From: Azospirillum brasilense
GTDB taxonomy: Bacteria; Pseudomonadota; Alphaproteobacteria; Azospirillales; Azospirillaceae
NCBI RefSeq assembly: GCF_003349955.1
Contig: NZ_QLKQ01000059.1
Span: 1-47,623 of the forward strand
Direction of reading: 5' to 3'
Length of the DNA stretch: 47,623 nt
Both the position numbers and the translations under genes were made by a program. Numbering within the stretch: position 1 is the first letter of the stretch; each line of letters opens with the position of its first letter. Of this stretch, positions 26,146 through 33,757 are shown in pieces. The notes below the pieces were generated by a model. It was given only the letters and a program-made list of their open reading frames with translations. It ran no database searches and was not told the DNA's origin.

Positions 26146-27570
26146 TTACGCGTCCGGCTCACGCAGCAGGGCGCCCTGGCGCAGCAGCTCGCGCTGGATG
26201 GCGCCGACCGGGATGTCGCGGGTGCGCTCACCGCGCCGCGCCGCCATCGACGCGCAGACCCCGGCGGCCTGCCCCGTCGCCATGCAGGTGGGCGTTACCC
26301 GGTAGGAGGAGTGGGCCTCGTGGCTGCCGGAGATGCAGCGTCCGGCCACCAGCAGCTTCTCCGTTCCCTTGGGCAGAAGGGCGCGCATCGGCACCTCGTA
26401 CCATTCGCCGGAGGGCACACGCTTGAGCACCGTGCCGCGGCCGGTCGGGCTGTGGATGTCCACCGGGTAGGTGCCGCGCGCGATGGCGTCCTTGAACTTC
26501 GCCGCGCCCAGCACATCGTCCGCGGTCATGGCATAGTCGCCGACGATGCGCCGCGTCTCGCGGATGCCGATTCCCGTGCCGGTCTGGCAGGTGTAGGCGT
26601 CGGCGAATCCGGGGGCGTATTTGCGCAGGAAATTGGCGATCTGCGCGGCCTGCCGATGGCTCTCCCACTCCGCGCGGGTCAGGTCGAAAACGTTGGTGCC
26701 CAGCGCGCCGGTGACCCGCGTGCAGTTCAGGGCGACCTCGCCGGGGTGGGTGGTGGCGAAGAACAGGATGTCCTCGCGCGCCAGATCGAGGTCGCCGTTG
26801 GCGGTGGCCTTGGACACGAGGTCCCACAGCCCGTGCACACCGCGCCATTGCGTCGGATGGTCCCGCACATAGCCGTTGAAAGCGTCGTGGTCGAAGCCGA
26901 CCATGCGGAACATCAGCGTCATGGGCTGGGTCAGCCCGTCCTCCTCCCGCCCGACCTCGTAGTCGCAACCCGCCAGCGCCGCGATGTCGCCGTCCCCCGT
27001 GCAGTCGACGATCACGTCGGCTTCGATGACCACCGGCCCGGACTTCGTCTCGAAGACCACGGCGTCCGGCTTGCCCGGCTCGCCGAGCACGGTGGAGGCG
27101 AAGGCGTGCAGCAGCACCTTCACCCCGGCTTCGTCGAGGATCTGCTGCGCAGTGACCTTCAGCACCTCCGGATCGAAGGGAACGGTGAAGCCGGTATCCG
27201 GCGAGGGCGGAATGGCCCCCTGGTTGGTGTAGAGCCGGCCCAGGAAGACGGCCAGCGCCCCGCCCACCACCGGCTCGCCGGGGCCGTGGTCCTGCGGCAT
27301 CAGGCGGGTGTTGTCGACCACGGCCACCGATCCGCGCTGGGTGTAGAAGCTCATCCAGGGCATGACGAGCGCCGCCGTGGCGTTGCCGCCGAGGAAGCCG
27401 TAGCGCTCCACCAGGATGGTGTCGGCGCCCGACTGGGCGGCTCCGATGGCCGCCCCCATGCCAGCGGGACCGCCGCCCACGACAAGGACGTGGCAGCGCG
27501 CCACCTTCATGGCGCGGCGCGGCGGCAGCGTGACCGATTCAGGATTCGGGGGACAGGGCAGGACGGGCAA
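26146..27570 (-). CDS. FAD-dependent oxidoreductase
   Basis: This encodes 474 residues of the FAD-dependent oxidoreductase group with a GIDA-like N terminus. The dinucleotide motif HVLVVGGGPAGMGAAIGAA lies at about 27-45, followed by LVERYGFLGGNAT, and later VIVDCTGDGDIAALAG. The C terminus carries LLVAGRCISGSHEAHSSYR and CMATGQAAG, typical flavin contacts of this family. A TTG start at 27570 is favoured because AAGGAG sits 7 bases upstream; an internal ATG at 27510 has no ribosome binding site and would begin right at the FAD motif. It follows a pyruvyl-transferase-like gene (30-bp gap) and is probably in the same operon. The substrate is unknown. Confidence 0.85.
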   Translation of the reverse strand: MPVLPCPPNPESVTLPPRRAMKVARCHVLVVGGGPAGMGAAIGAAQSGADTILVERYGFLGGNATAALVMPWMSFYTQRGSVAVVDNTRLMPQDHGPGEPVVGGALAVFLGRLYTNQGAIPPSPDTGFTVPFDPEVLKVTAQQILDEAGVKVLLHAFASTVLGEPGKPDAVVFETKSGPVVIEADVIVDCTGDGDIAALAGCDYEVGREEDGLTQPMTLMFRMVGFDHDAFNGYVRDHPTQWRGVHGLWDLVSKATANGDLDLAREDILFFATTHPGEVALNCTRVTGALGTNVFDLTRAEWESHRQAAQIANFLRKYAPGFADAYTCQTGTGIGIRETRRIVGDYAMTADDVLGAAKFKDAIARGTYPVDIHSPTGRGTVLKRVPSGEWYEVPMRALLPKGTEKLLVAGRCISGSHEAHSSYRVTPTCMATGQAAGVCASMAARRGERTRDIPVGAIQRELLRQGALLREPDA

Positions 27571-27600
27571 GACTGGCTCCTTTCGTCGTTCCGCCGGCCA

Positions 27601-28731
27601 TCACTCCGCCGGCTCCACCGCCGGTTCGGCGCGCGGGGCCACCGTCCGCAGGGCGAGCGGCGCCGTTTCGCGGGCGCGCTCCATCAGCACGGGGATCCGG
27701 TCGCGCAGCAGTCCCTTCTGCTCCGCGCGGTGGTCCCACAGACGGTCGAGGTCGGCGAGGAAGGTCCCGGCGGTGGTGTGGGACACGGTCGCCCGCGGCT
27801 CCAGCCCCACCGAGGACAGGAAATCCGACACCTTGGAGGCGTAGGGCAGCGCGATCAGCGGCGTGCCGGTGATCGCGGCGAAGATCAGGAAATGCAGGCG
27901 CATTCCCACCGCCATTTCAAAGTGATCCATCAACCCGATGATCTGGCGCGGCGTGTAGCGGTATTGCAGCAGATGGGCGCGCTCCGACACCGCCATGCGG
28001 CCCATGACGCGGTGCGCCTCGCGCACGTCGGCGCGCTCCATCGGCACGAACACCACGTCGGCGCCGAAGCGCTGCACGATGTAGTCCGCCGCTTCCGCCA
28101 GGAGTTGATGATAGGCGGCGTCGGTGAGTTCCGGCGCGGCGGCGCCCTGTTCGCGCACCGACAGACCGACCAGCGGCCGGCCGCGCGGGATTCCGGCCTC
28201 GGCCAGCATCTCCTCGGTGAAGGGCTCCGGCTTCAGCAGCAGCGCCGGATCGGCGGTGACCGTCACGGGAACCTGCACGCCGATCTCCTCGATCAGCCGC
28301 TTGGCGCTCGGTTCGCGGACGGTGATGCCGGTCATGCGGTCGAGTCCCTCGCGCACCGCGTCGCGCTCCACGCGATCCTTCAGCGGACCGACGCCGATGG
28401 CGAAGGTGTAGGTCGGCACCCCCAGCCGCTGCGCGATGGTGACCTCGCGCAGGTAGGTCTGCGCCTCGCTGTCGTAGAGGATGCCGCCGCCGCCCAGGAG
28501 CAACAGGTCGAGCCGCTCGACCTCCGGGGTGATCTCGTCCTTCATGGCTTCCCGCGGATTCAGGACGCGGTCCACCGCGTGGTTCTCGCGGGTGTGGGCG
28601 GCGTTGCGCGAGAAGACGACCACCTCCACCCCCGGCACGGCCGTGCGCAACTGCTCGATGGCCGAGGTGAGGATCGCCTCGTCTCCCAGATTCAGGCCGC
28701 CGTAAGACCCTGAGATTCCTATGACCGTCAT
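27601..28731 (-). CDS. Polysaccharide pyruvyl transferase family protein
   Basis: This encodes 376 residues from ATG 28731. The N terminus GISGSYGGLNLGDEAILTS is the hallmark of the family (CsaB and WcaK type), which transfers pyruvate from phosphoenolpyruvate to sugars of cell-surface polymers. Other family traits are LLLLGGGGILYD (about 96-107), AIGVGPL (about 128-134), and VGMRLHFLIFAAITGTPLIAL (about 292-312), containing the conserved RLH. The C terminus has a short Pro/Ala/Glu-rich tail. It is cytoplasmic, with no signal peptide. Pairing with a downstream FAD oxidoreductase is not something I recognise from a known pathway, so the actual substrate is open. Confidence 0.82.
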   Translation of the reverse strand: MTVIGISGSYGGLNLGDEAILTSAIEQLRTAVPGVEVVVFSRNAAHTRENHAVDRVLNPREAMKDEITPEVERLDLLLLGGGGILYDSEAQTYLREVTIAQRLGVPTYTFAIGVGPLKDRVERDAVREGLDRMTGITVREPSAKRLIEEIGVQVPVTVTADPALLLKPEPFTEEMLAEAGIPRGRPLVGLSVREQGAAAPELTDAAYHQLLAEAADYIVQRFGADVVFVPMERADVREAHRVMGRMAVSERAHLLQYRYTPRQIIGLMDHFEMAVGMRLHFLIFAAITGTPLIALPYASKVSDFLSSVGLEPRATVSHTTAGTFLADLDRLWDHRAEQKGLLRDRIPVLMERARETAPLALRTVAPRAEPAVEPAE

Positions 28732-28878
28732 CCGTAACCCCCCGCGGCACCGAAGCCGTGCGCCTATGCCTTCGGGTGCAACCCGACCGGCTGGCGAAGG
28801 TTCCGTGGGGCCGGTATTCTTCGGTTCTGGCCGCCCGGCGTTGGACGCCGGGGTTGGACGGGCAACTCAAGGACGACG

Positions 28879-29346
28879 ATGCCAAGACCCAAGCTGTTTC
28901 TCGACCTCGACGGCGTTCTGGCCGATTTCGACCGCGGCGTGAAGGCGGTCACCGGCAAACGCCCGGAGGCGATCCCGATGAAGGTCATGTGGCGGGAACT
29001 GTCCCGCCATCCCGACTTTTTCGGAACGCTGGAGTTCATGCACGACGCGCAGGATCTCTGGCGATTCTGCGAACCTTACGCCCCGACCATCCTGACCGGC
29101 CTGCCGCTCGGCTCCTGGGCGCCGGAGCAGAAGCGGCGCTGGGTCGCCCATATGCTGGGTCCCCATGTGCGGGTCATCACCTGCATGGCCCGCGACAAAC
29201 ACCGGCACGGCGGGCCGGGCACGGTTCTGGTGGATGACCGCGAAAAGGCTCGCGATCCCTGGACGCAGGCGGGCGGTGACTTCATCCTCCACACCAGCGC
29301 GAAGGAAAGCATCGCCGCCCTGAAGCGTTTGGGCTTCACCGGTTGA
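28879..29346 (+). CDS. HAD-family 5'(3')-deoxyribonucleotidase-like phosphatase
   Basis: This encodes 155 residues from ATG 28879, with AAGGA 6 bases upstream. The HAD motif I FLDLDGVLADFD gives nucleophile D9 and acid/base D11. Motif II is ILTGLPLGSW (Thr near 71), and motif IV is VLVDDREKARDPW (about 117-129). The short length, without a large cap, fits the NT5C group that dephosphorylates nucleotides, but other small phosphatases share this pattern. It is divergent from the pyruvyl-transferase gene and ends 20 bp from the convergent terC stop. Confidence 0.8.
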   Translation: MPRPKLFLDLDGVLADFDRGVKAVTGKRPEAIPMKVMWRELSRHPDFFGTLEFMHDAQDLWRFCEPYAPTILTGLPLGSWAPEQKRRWVAHMLGPHVRVITCMARDKHRHGGPGTVLVDDREKARDPWTQAGGDFILHTSAKESIAALKRLGFTG

Positions 29347-29366
29347 CTGCAGTCTTTTGTCCGGCC

Positions 29367-30356
29367 TCACTCCGCCGGCAGCCGCCTGCCCTCGCTGCGC
29401 GTCTTGAGAAGCGAGACCACCACGCCGCCCGCGATCAGGGTCAGCGTTACACCCAGCGAGATCAGCGGGTCCGGCTTGCCGAAGACCTGCGTGTAGAAGA
29501 TTTTGCCGCCAATGAAGACCAACACCAGCGCCAGCGCGTATTTCAGGTAACGGAAGCGGTGGACCATCGCCGCCAGCGCGAAGTAGAGCGCGCGCAAACC
29601 GAGGATGGCGAAGATGTTGCTGGTGTAAATGATGTAGGGGTCGGTGGTGATGGCGAAGATGGCCGGGACGCTGTCCACCGCGAAGATCAGGTCGGCGAAC
29701 TCGACCATCATCAACGCCAGGAACAGCGGCGTGGCATGGAGCGCGGTCCGCCCGTCCGGCCCCTTCTCGCGCACGAAGAACTTCTGGCCGCGGAAGCCGT
29801 CGGTGATCCGCAGGTGCCGGTTCAGGAAGCGCAGCGCCGGGTTGCCGGCGAGGTCCGGCTCCTTGTCCACGGCGAACAGCATCTTCACGCCGGTGATCAG
29901 CAGGAAGGCGCCGAAGACGTAGAGCACCCAATGGAACTCACTGACCAGCGCGGCCCCGGCGGCGATCATCAGGCCGCGCATCACGATCACGCCCAGGATG
30001 CCCCAGAACAGCACGCGGTGCTGGTAGGCCCGCGGGACCGCGAAGTAGGTGAAAATCAGCGATATGACGAAGACGTTGTCGAGCGACAGACTCTTCTCGA
30101 TGAAGAAGCCCGTGTAGTACTGGGCCGCCGCGGTGTCGCCCATCGACCACCAGACCCAGCCGCCGAAGAGCAAGGCAACCGCGATGTAGAAGGCGGAAAG
30201 ACGAAGACTTTCCCTGACGCCGATCTCACGGTCGCGGCGGTTGAGGATGCCGAGGTCGAAGGCCAGCAAGGCCAGGACGAGGCCGACGAAGGTCAACCAG
30301 ACCCACACCGGCTTTCCCATGAAATCGAGAAAGACGGGTGCGATAAGGGAATCCAT
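29367..30356 (-). CDS. TerC/Alx family integral membrane protein
   Basis: This encodes 329 residues from ATG 30356 (the frame is open 14 codons further, less likely). There are about nine membrane helices. Family signature acidic residues are present: LLAFDLGILN in helix 1-2, FFIEKSLSLDNVFVISL (about 88-104) and MVEFADLIFAVDSVPAIFA (about 219-237). Members such as E. coli Alx are linked to manganese export or metal homeostasis, sometimes to loading metal on secreted enzymes. The usual manganese riboswitch of this family was not recognisable upstream, but an 8-bp hairpin exists there (30414-30433). Confidence 0.9.
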   Translation of the reverse strand: MDSLIAPVFLDFMGKPVWVWLTFVGLVLALLAFDLGILNRRDREIGVRESLRLSAFYIAVALLFGGWVWWSMGDTAAAQYYTGFFIEKSLSLDNVFVISLIFTYFAVPRAYQHRVLFWGILGVIVMRGLMIAAGAALVSEFHWVLYVFGAFLLITGVKMLFAVDKEPDLAGNPALRFLNRHLRITDGFRGQKFFVREKGPDGRTALHATPLFLALMMVEFADLIFAVDSVPAIFAITTDPYIIYTSNIFAILGLRALYFALAAMVHRFRYLKYALALVLVFIGGKIFYTQVFGKPDPLISLGVTLTLIAGGVVVSLLKTRSEGRRLPAE

Positions 30357-30738
30357 AACAAGACCCACTTGATTGCGCTGCGTCTGCAGTGAATTCAAGC
30401 GGTATCCGACATCACGGCTGACGCCTCAGCCGTCAGAGGGGCCCGGACCCGAACGCCACGCAAATGGTGTCGCCCATAGTCCGTTCAAGATCCACATCCC
30501 GCGAGTCGATCAACTTTCCGCGGAGGACATCCATCCTTTGCCGGCCTTTGCCGGCGATACGGCACCGTTGCGCCGCACAGGGCCGTCCTTTTGATGCATC
30601 CAGGCCACAGTGAACGCAAGAACTCATGATTGATGAAACACTTAGGGTTGCCTTTCCGGCCATCGCTCTTGTGCCGATGGATTCGATCTGCCAAGAACAC
30701 GGGAAAATCCACACGCGCGAAGGCACCAGGAGTTTCGC
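30357..30738. other. Divergent promoter region of terC and hup
   Basis: There is no gene. A perfect stem ACGGCTGA 30414-30421 with TCAGCCGT 30426-30433 (4-base loop) lies in the terC leader. The hup ribosome binding site AGGAG is at 30727-30731. The remainder is featureless to my reading. Confidence 0.5.
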
Positions 30739-31014
30739 ATGAACCAAGCCGAACTCATCGAGACCATCGCGACCAACGCCGGCATTCGTAAATCCGATGC
30801 GGCGAAGGTCGTCCAGTCGGTGTTCGAAGGCATTTCCTCGGCGCTCGCCCGCGGCGAGGAGGTGCGTCTCGCCGGGTTCGGTATTTTCGAGGTTGCCGAG
30901 CGCGCCGCCCGCGAAGGGCGAAACCCGCGCACCGGCGAGGCGGTGCAGATCGCCGCGTCCAAAGCGCCGCGTTTCAAGCCGGCCAAGCAATTGCGCGACG
31001 TGGTGAACGTCTGA
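30739..31014 (+). CDS. hup: HU family DNA-binding protein
   Basis: This encodes 91 residues, standard HU length. It starts MNQAELIETIATNAGIRKSDA, the dimerisation helices, followed by EVRLAGFGIFEVAERAAREGRNPRTGE, where the RNPRTGE arm (about 61-67) intercalates into the minor groove. It ends with the usual APRFKPAKQLRDVV. It acts as a nucleoid protein that bends and compacts DNA. The start ATG has AGGAG 7 bases upstream. A MucR-type regulator follows 68 bp downstream on the same strand. Alphaproteobacteria often carry several HU/IHF paralogs, so the exact gene number cannot be given. Confidence 0.93.
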   Translation: MNQAELIETIATNAGIRKSDAAKVVQSVFEGISSALARGEEVRLAGFGIFEVAERAAREGRNPRTGEAVQIAASKAPRFKPAKQLRDVVNV

Positions 31015-31033
31015 TCGACATCGCCCAATCCAA

Positions 31034-31051
31034 GGCCGATTCAAATCGGCC
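31034..31051 (+). other. Short hairpin between hup and mucR-like gene
   Basis: GGCCGAT and ATCGGCC form a 7-bp stem with a TCAA loop in the 68-bp spacer. No U-tract follows, so it may stabilise or attenuate rather than terminate. Confidence 0.4.
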
Positions 31052-31082
31052 GACTCACAGGGGAACGGAGCTGAACGCGGCC

Positions 31083-31493
31083 ATGACCATCGAAGCATCG
31101 GAATTGCAGGCCCTGACCGCCAAGGTCGTTGCGGCCTATGTCGGCAACAACACGGTGCCGGTCGCCGACCTGCCGGCGCTGATCCTCAACGTGCAGGCGG
31201 CCTTCAACGGCCTGGGCGAGGACAAGGCCGCGCCGGCCAAGGCCGAGCTGGTTCCGGCGGTGCCGATCAAGAAGTCGGTGACCCCGGAATACATCATTTG
31301 CCTGGAGGACGGAAAGAAGCTGAAGATGCTGAAGCGGCATCTCAAGACCGTCTACGACATGTCCCCGGACGACTACCGCGCCAAATGGAATCTGCCGGCG
31401 GAGTATCCGATGGTCGCCCCGAACTACGCCAAGGCCCGGTCGGAAATGGCCACGAAGCTCGGCCTGGGCCGCAAGCGGGTCGCGCAGGACTGA
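31083..31493 (+). CDS. MucR/Ros family transcriptional regulator
   Basis: This encodes 136 residues. The N-terminal 45 residues are a helical oligomerisation region. The DNA-binding core ICLEDGKKLKMLKRHL (72-87) then MSPDDYRAKWNLP is classic Ros/MucR, and PMVAPNYAKARS follows. Of the zinc ligands C73, D76 and H86 are present, but the positions of the last His (90 and 91; HLxTHY in most members) are Val and Tyr. The finger may therefore fold without zinc, as described for some rhizobial Ros homologs. The family controls exopolysaccharide, motility and cell-cycle genes by binding AT-rich sites. A strong terminator follows. Confidence 0.9.
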   Translation: MTIEASELQALTAKVVAAYVGNNTVPVADLPALILNVQAAFNGLGEDKAAPAKAELVPAVPIKKSVTPEYIICLEDGKKLKMLKRHLKTVYDMSPDDYRAKWNLPAEYPMVAPNYAKARSEMATKLGLGRKRVAQD

Positions 31494-31516
31494 CCCCTGC
31501 CCCACCCCCATCGGCG

Positions 31517-31545
31517 GGCGCATCCTTCAAGGATGCGCCTTTTTT
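31517..31545 (+). terminator. Rho-independent terminator after mucR-like gene
   Basis: A 9-bp stem GGCGCATCC/GGATGCGCC with TTCAA loop is followed directly by six T. It lies 23 bp after the regulator's stop. Confidence 0.92.
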
Positions 31546-31585
31546 CGTTCTGGCTTCGCCGACGGAGGGCCGGGATAGGACGTCG

Positions 31586-32110
31586 TCAACGATCGTCGGG
31601 CAGCGTCGCTTCGCCGTGACCGAGTTGCCGCTGCATCAGCACACTGTCCACCCAGCGCCCGAACTTGAAGCCGACCGCTTTCAGCACACCCGCTGAGTCG
31701 AACCCCAGGCTTCGGTGCAAGCCGATGGACGCCGCGTTGCCGCTGTCGCCGATCACCGCGATCATCTGGCGGCACCCCGCCGCCGTGCAACGCTCGATCA
31801 CCGTCGCGAGCAAGGCCCGCCCGGCGCCGCGGCCCATGCCGTCCGGGTCGAGATAAATCGAGTCCTCAACGCTGTAACGGTAGGCGGTGCGCAGCCGGTA
31901 GGGGCCCGCATAGGCGTATCCTATGACCCGCCCGTCCATCTCCGCAACGACATAGGGCATACCCCGGGCCAGCACGTCGTCCCGTCGGCGGGCAAGCTCG
32001 TCCAGGCCGGGGGGAACCTCTTCGAAGCTCGCCGTGCCGGTCAGGACATGGTGGGTGTAGATCGCCTGGATGCGCGGCAGATCGTCCGGGCGGCTGTCGC
32101 GGATGTGCAT
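31586..32110 (-). CDS. GNAT N-acetyltransferase, PAT/MnaT-like
   Basis: This encodes 174 residues from ATG 32110, with GAGAGG 7 bases upstream. The opening MHIRDSRPDDLPRIQAIYTHHVLTGTASFEEVPP is typical of the phosphinothricin/methionine-sulfone acetyltransferase group. The acetyl-CoA loop reads DPDGMGRGAGRALL, and the C-terminal motif is GNAASIGLHRSLGF. It acetylates a free amine, commonly a glutamate or methionine analogue, using acetyl-CoA. It is convergent with the mucR-like gene and alone on its strand. Confidence 0.85.
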   Translation of the reverse strand: MHIRDSRPDDLPRIQAIYTHHVLTGTASFEEVPPGLDELARRRDDVLARGMPYVVAEMDGRVIGYAYAGPYRLRTAYRYSVEDSIYLDPDGMGRGAGRALLATVIERCTAAGCRQMIAVIGDSGNAASIGLHRSLGFDSAGVLKAVGFKFGRWVDSVLMQRQLGHGEATLPDDR

Positions 32111-32620
32111 GGATCGCCTCTCGCCTTGTTCGGACCTGGAATAGCACGTCCGCAACCTGGGAGAACACCGGCGTCGCCGCGGCGGAGGTGGGCTTCACCA
32201 CGCCCCCTGAGGAACGTCATATGCCAAGCAGCGCGCGCCCTTAGCCTGTATGGCCAGAGCTTATGCAGAAGATAAAGGCGGCTGGCCGAATGATGACAAA
32301 GCGGAGAGAACCGCATCGGCCTTATCTCCAAACGGAAACCGTCATCTTTTCGCCAATCTTCCAAAAGTTCTCCCGATCTTTTCGGCATTCATAAGGACCG
32401 AATAGTCCGGACATACGCCAAAAAATATTGCTGCACCGCCGTTTCAAGGCTTGATCCGACTTGGAGGTGGCGGCACAGTATCAATGTCTGATTGACGTGT
32501 TCCCGGATAATTTCGGCAAATCCCCCAGAAAAAAAATGCCGAAACGGTGGGCGTCTGCGAACGGCCATCGAAAGGGTTCCACGGCAAGAGACGGTGGAGC
32601 GTTGGAGAGAGGAGGCCGGT
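32111..32620. other. Upstream region of the rpoH-like gene
   Basis: I see no gene in this stretch of about 500 bp. The GAGAGGAGG ribosome binding site of rpoH is at 32607-32615. Its promoters should lie in the AT-richer part around 32320-32540, but I cannot assign a sigma-factor class with confidence. Confidence 0.45.
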
Positions 32621-33511
32621 GTGCTCAAGAAACTCCTGACTGGTGAAAACGCCAGCCTGACCCGTTATGTCGAGGAGTCGAAGCGGTTCCCCATCCTGGC
32701 CCCCGACGAAGAGCGCGAGCTCGCCGTCGCCTGGCGCGACCGCGGGAACGGCCATGCGCTGGAACGTCTGGTGGGAAGCCATCTGCGGCTGGTCATCAAG
32801 ATTGCCCGCGGTTTCGGCGGCTACGGCCTTCCGCTGCCCGACCTCGTCGCCGAAGGCAACGTGGGCCTGATGCAGGCCGCCCAGAAGTTCGATCCGGAAC
32901 GCGGCTTCCGTTTCGCGACCTACGCCACCTGGTGGATTCGCGCCTCGATCCAGGAATACATCCTGCACAGCTGGTCGCTGGTGAAGATGGGCACGACCGC
33001 CGCCCAGAAAAAGCTGTTCTTCAACCTGCGCCGCCTGAAGAGCCAGATGCAGGAGCTGGAGCAGGGCGACCTGTCCCCCGCCACCGTCACAGCCATCGCG
33101 ACCGAGCTGGACGTGCCGGAGCAGGAGGTGATCGAGATGAATCGCCGCCTCTCCTCCAACGACAGCTCGCTCGACGCCGCGCTGTCCAGCGACGGCGAGA
33201 CCAACTGGCTGGAACTCCTGGCGGATGACCGCCCGACGCAGGAAAGCGTGATCGCCGACGCCGACGAACTGGCGCTGCGCCGCCGGCTGGTTGGACAGGC
33301 CCTGGAACGGCTGGACGACCGTGAACGCCGCATCCTGTTCGAGCGCCGCCTGAAGGAGGACCCGTCCACCCTGGAGTCGTTGAGCCAGCAGTTCTGCGTG
33401 TCCCGCGAGCGGGTGCGCCAGATCGAGGTGCGGGCTTTCGAGAAGCTGCAGAAGGCCGTTCTCAGCGCCGCCCAGGCGCTGCGCCGCGCGCCGGCCCATA
33501 TGGCCGCCTGA
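32621..33511 (+). CDS. rpoH: RNA polymerase sigma-32 family factor
   Basis: This encodes 296 residues, the normal RpoH length, from a GTG start supported by GGAGG 5 bases upstream; the frame is open for 43 more codons but that part is not conserved-looking. Region 2 reads GSHLRLVIKIARGFGGYGLP, DLVAEGNVGLMQAAQKFDP and FATYATWWIRASIQEYI. The diagnostic RpoH box is QKKLFFNLRRLK (about 128-139). Region 4.2 with the helix-turn-helix ends SLSQQFCVSRERVRQIE. It would direct transcription of heat-shock or other stress genes. Azospirillum-type genomes carry several RpoH paralogs, so which one this is cannot be told. Confidence 0.92.
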   Translation: MLKKLLTGENASLTRYVEESKRFPILAPDEERELAVAWRDRGNGHALERLVGSHLRLVIKIARGFGGYGLPLPDLVAEGNVGLMQAAQKFDPERGFRFATYATWWIRASIQEYILHSWSLVKMGTTAAQKKLFFNLRRLKSQMQELEQGDLSPATVTAIATELDVPEQEVIEMNRRLSSNDSSLDAALSSDGETNWLELLADDRPTQESVIADADELALRRRLVGQALERLDDRERRILFERRLKEDPSTLESLSQQFCVSRERVRQIEVRAFEKLQKAVLSAAQALRRAPAHMAA

Positions 33512-33564
33512 TTATAGCTGCCTGATGTAGACGAACAGTCGACGTCCAGATTGCCTCATTACAT

Positions 33565-33597
33565 ACCGGCGGATGCCAAACGGCTCCGCCGGTTTTC
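33565..33597 (+). terminator. Intrinsic terminator after rpoH
   Basis: ACCGGCGGA and TCCGCCGGT form a 9-bp stem, extended inward by GCC/GGC around AAAC with one bulge, followed by TTTTCTATTT. It lies 54 bp after the stop. Confidence 0.85.
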
Positions 33598-33757
33598 TAT
33601 TTCGTTAAAGCCCGGTGAATTGTTGGGCCTGCGACAACTCTGCCGGTTTTCACACCCATCGTAACCCTCCATAGTGCCGCCCGCAGGTTAGTTACTTTGC
33701 ATTAAAAACAAATTGCGCTAATCTGAAGCGGTCCTTTTTTCGTGGGGAAGTCGATCC

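Noticed and set aside
26311..28713. 800-codon plus-strand frame opposite the oxidoreductase and pyruvyl transferase
   Set aside because: Same shadow effect; both minus-strand genes have clear family motifs and start sites.
30357..30480. Possible yybP-ykoY manganese riboswitch before the terC gene
   Set aside because: The gene family makes it attractive, but the conserved 5' GGGGAGUAG-type segment and paired loops could not be found; only a simple 8-bp hairpin is present.
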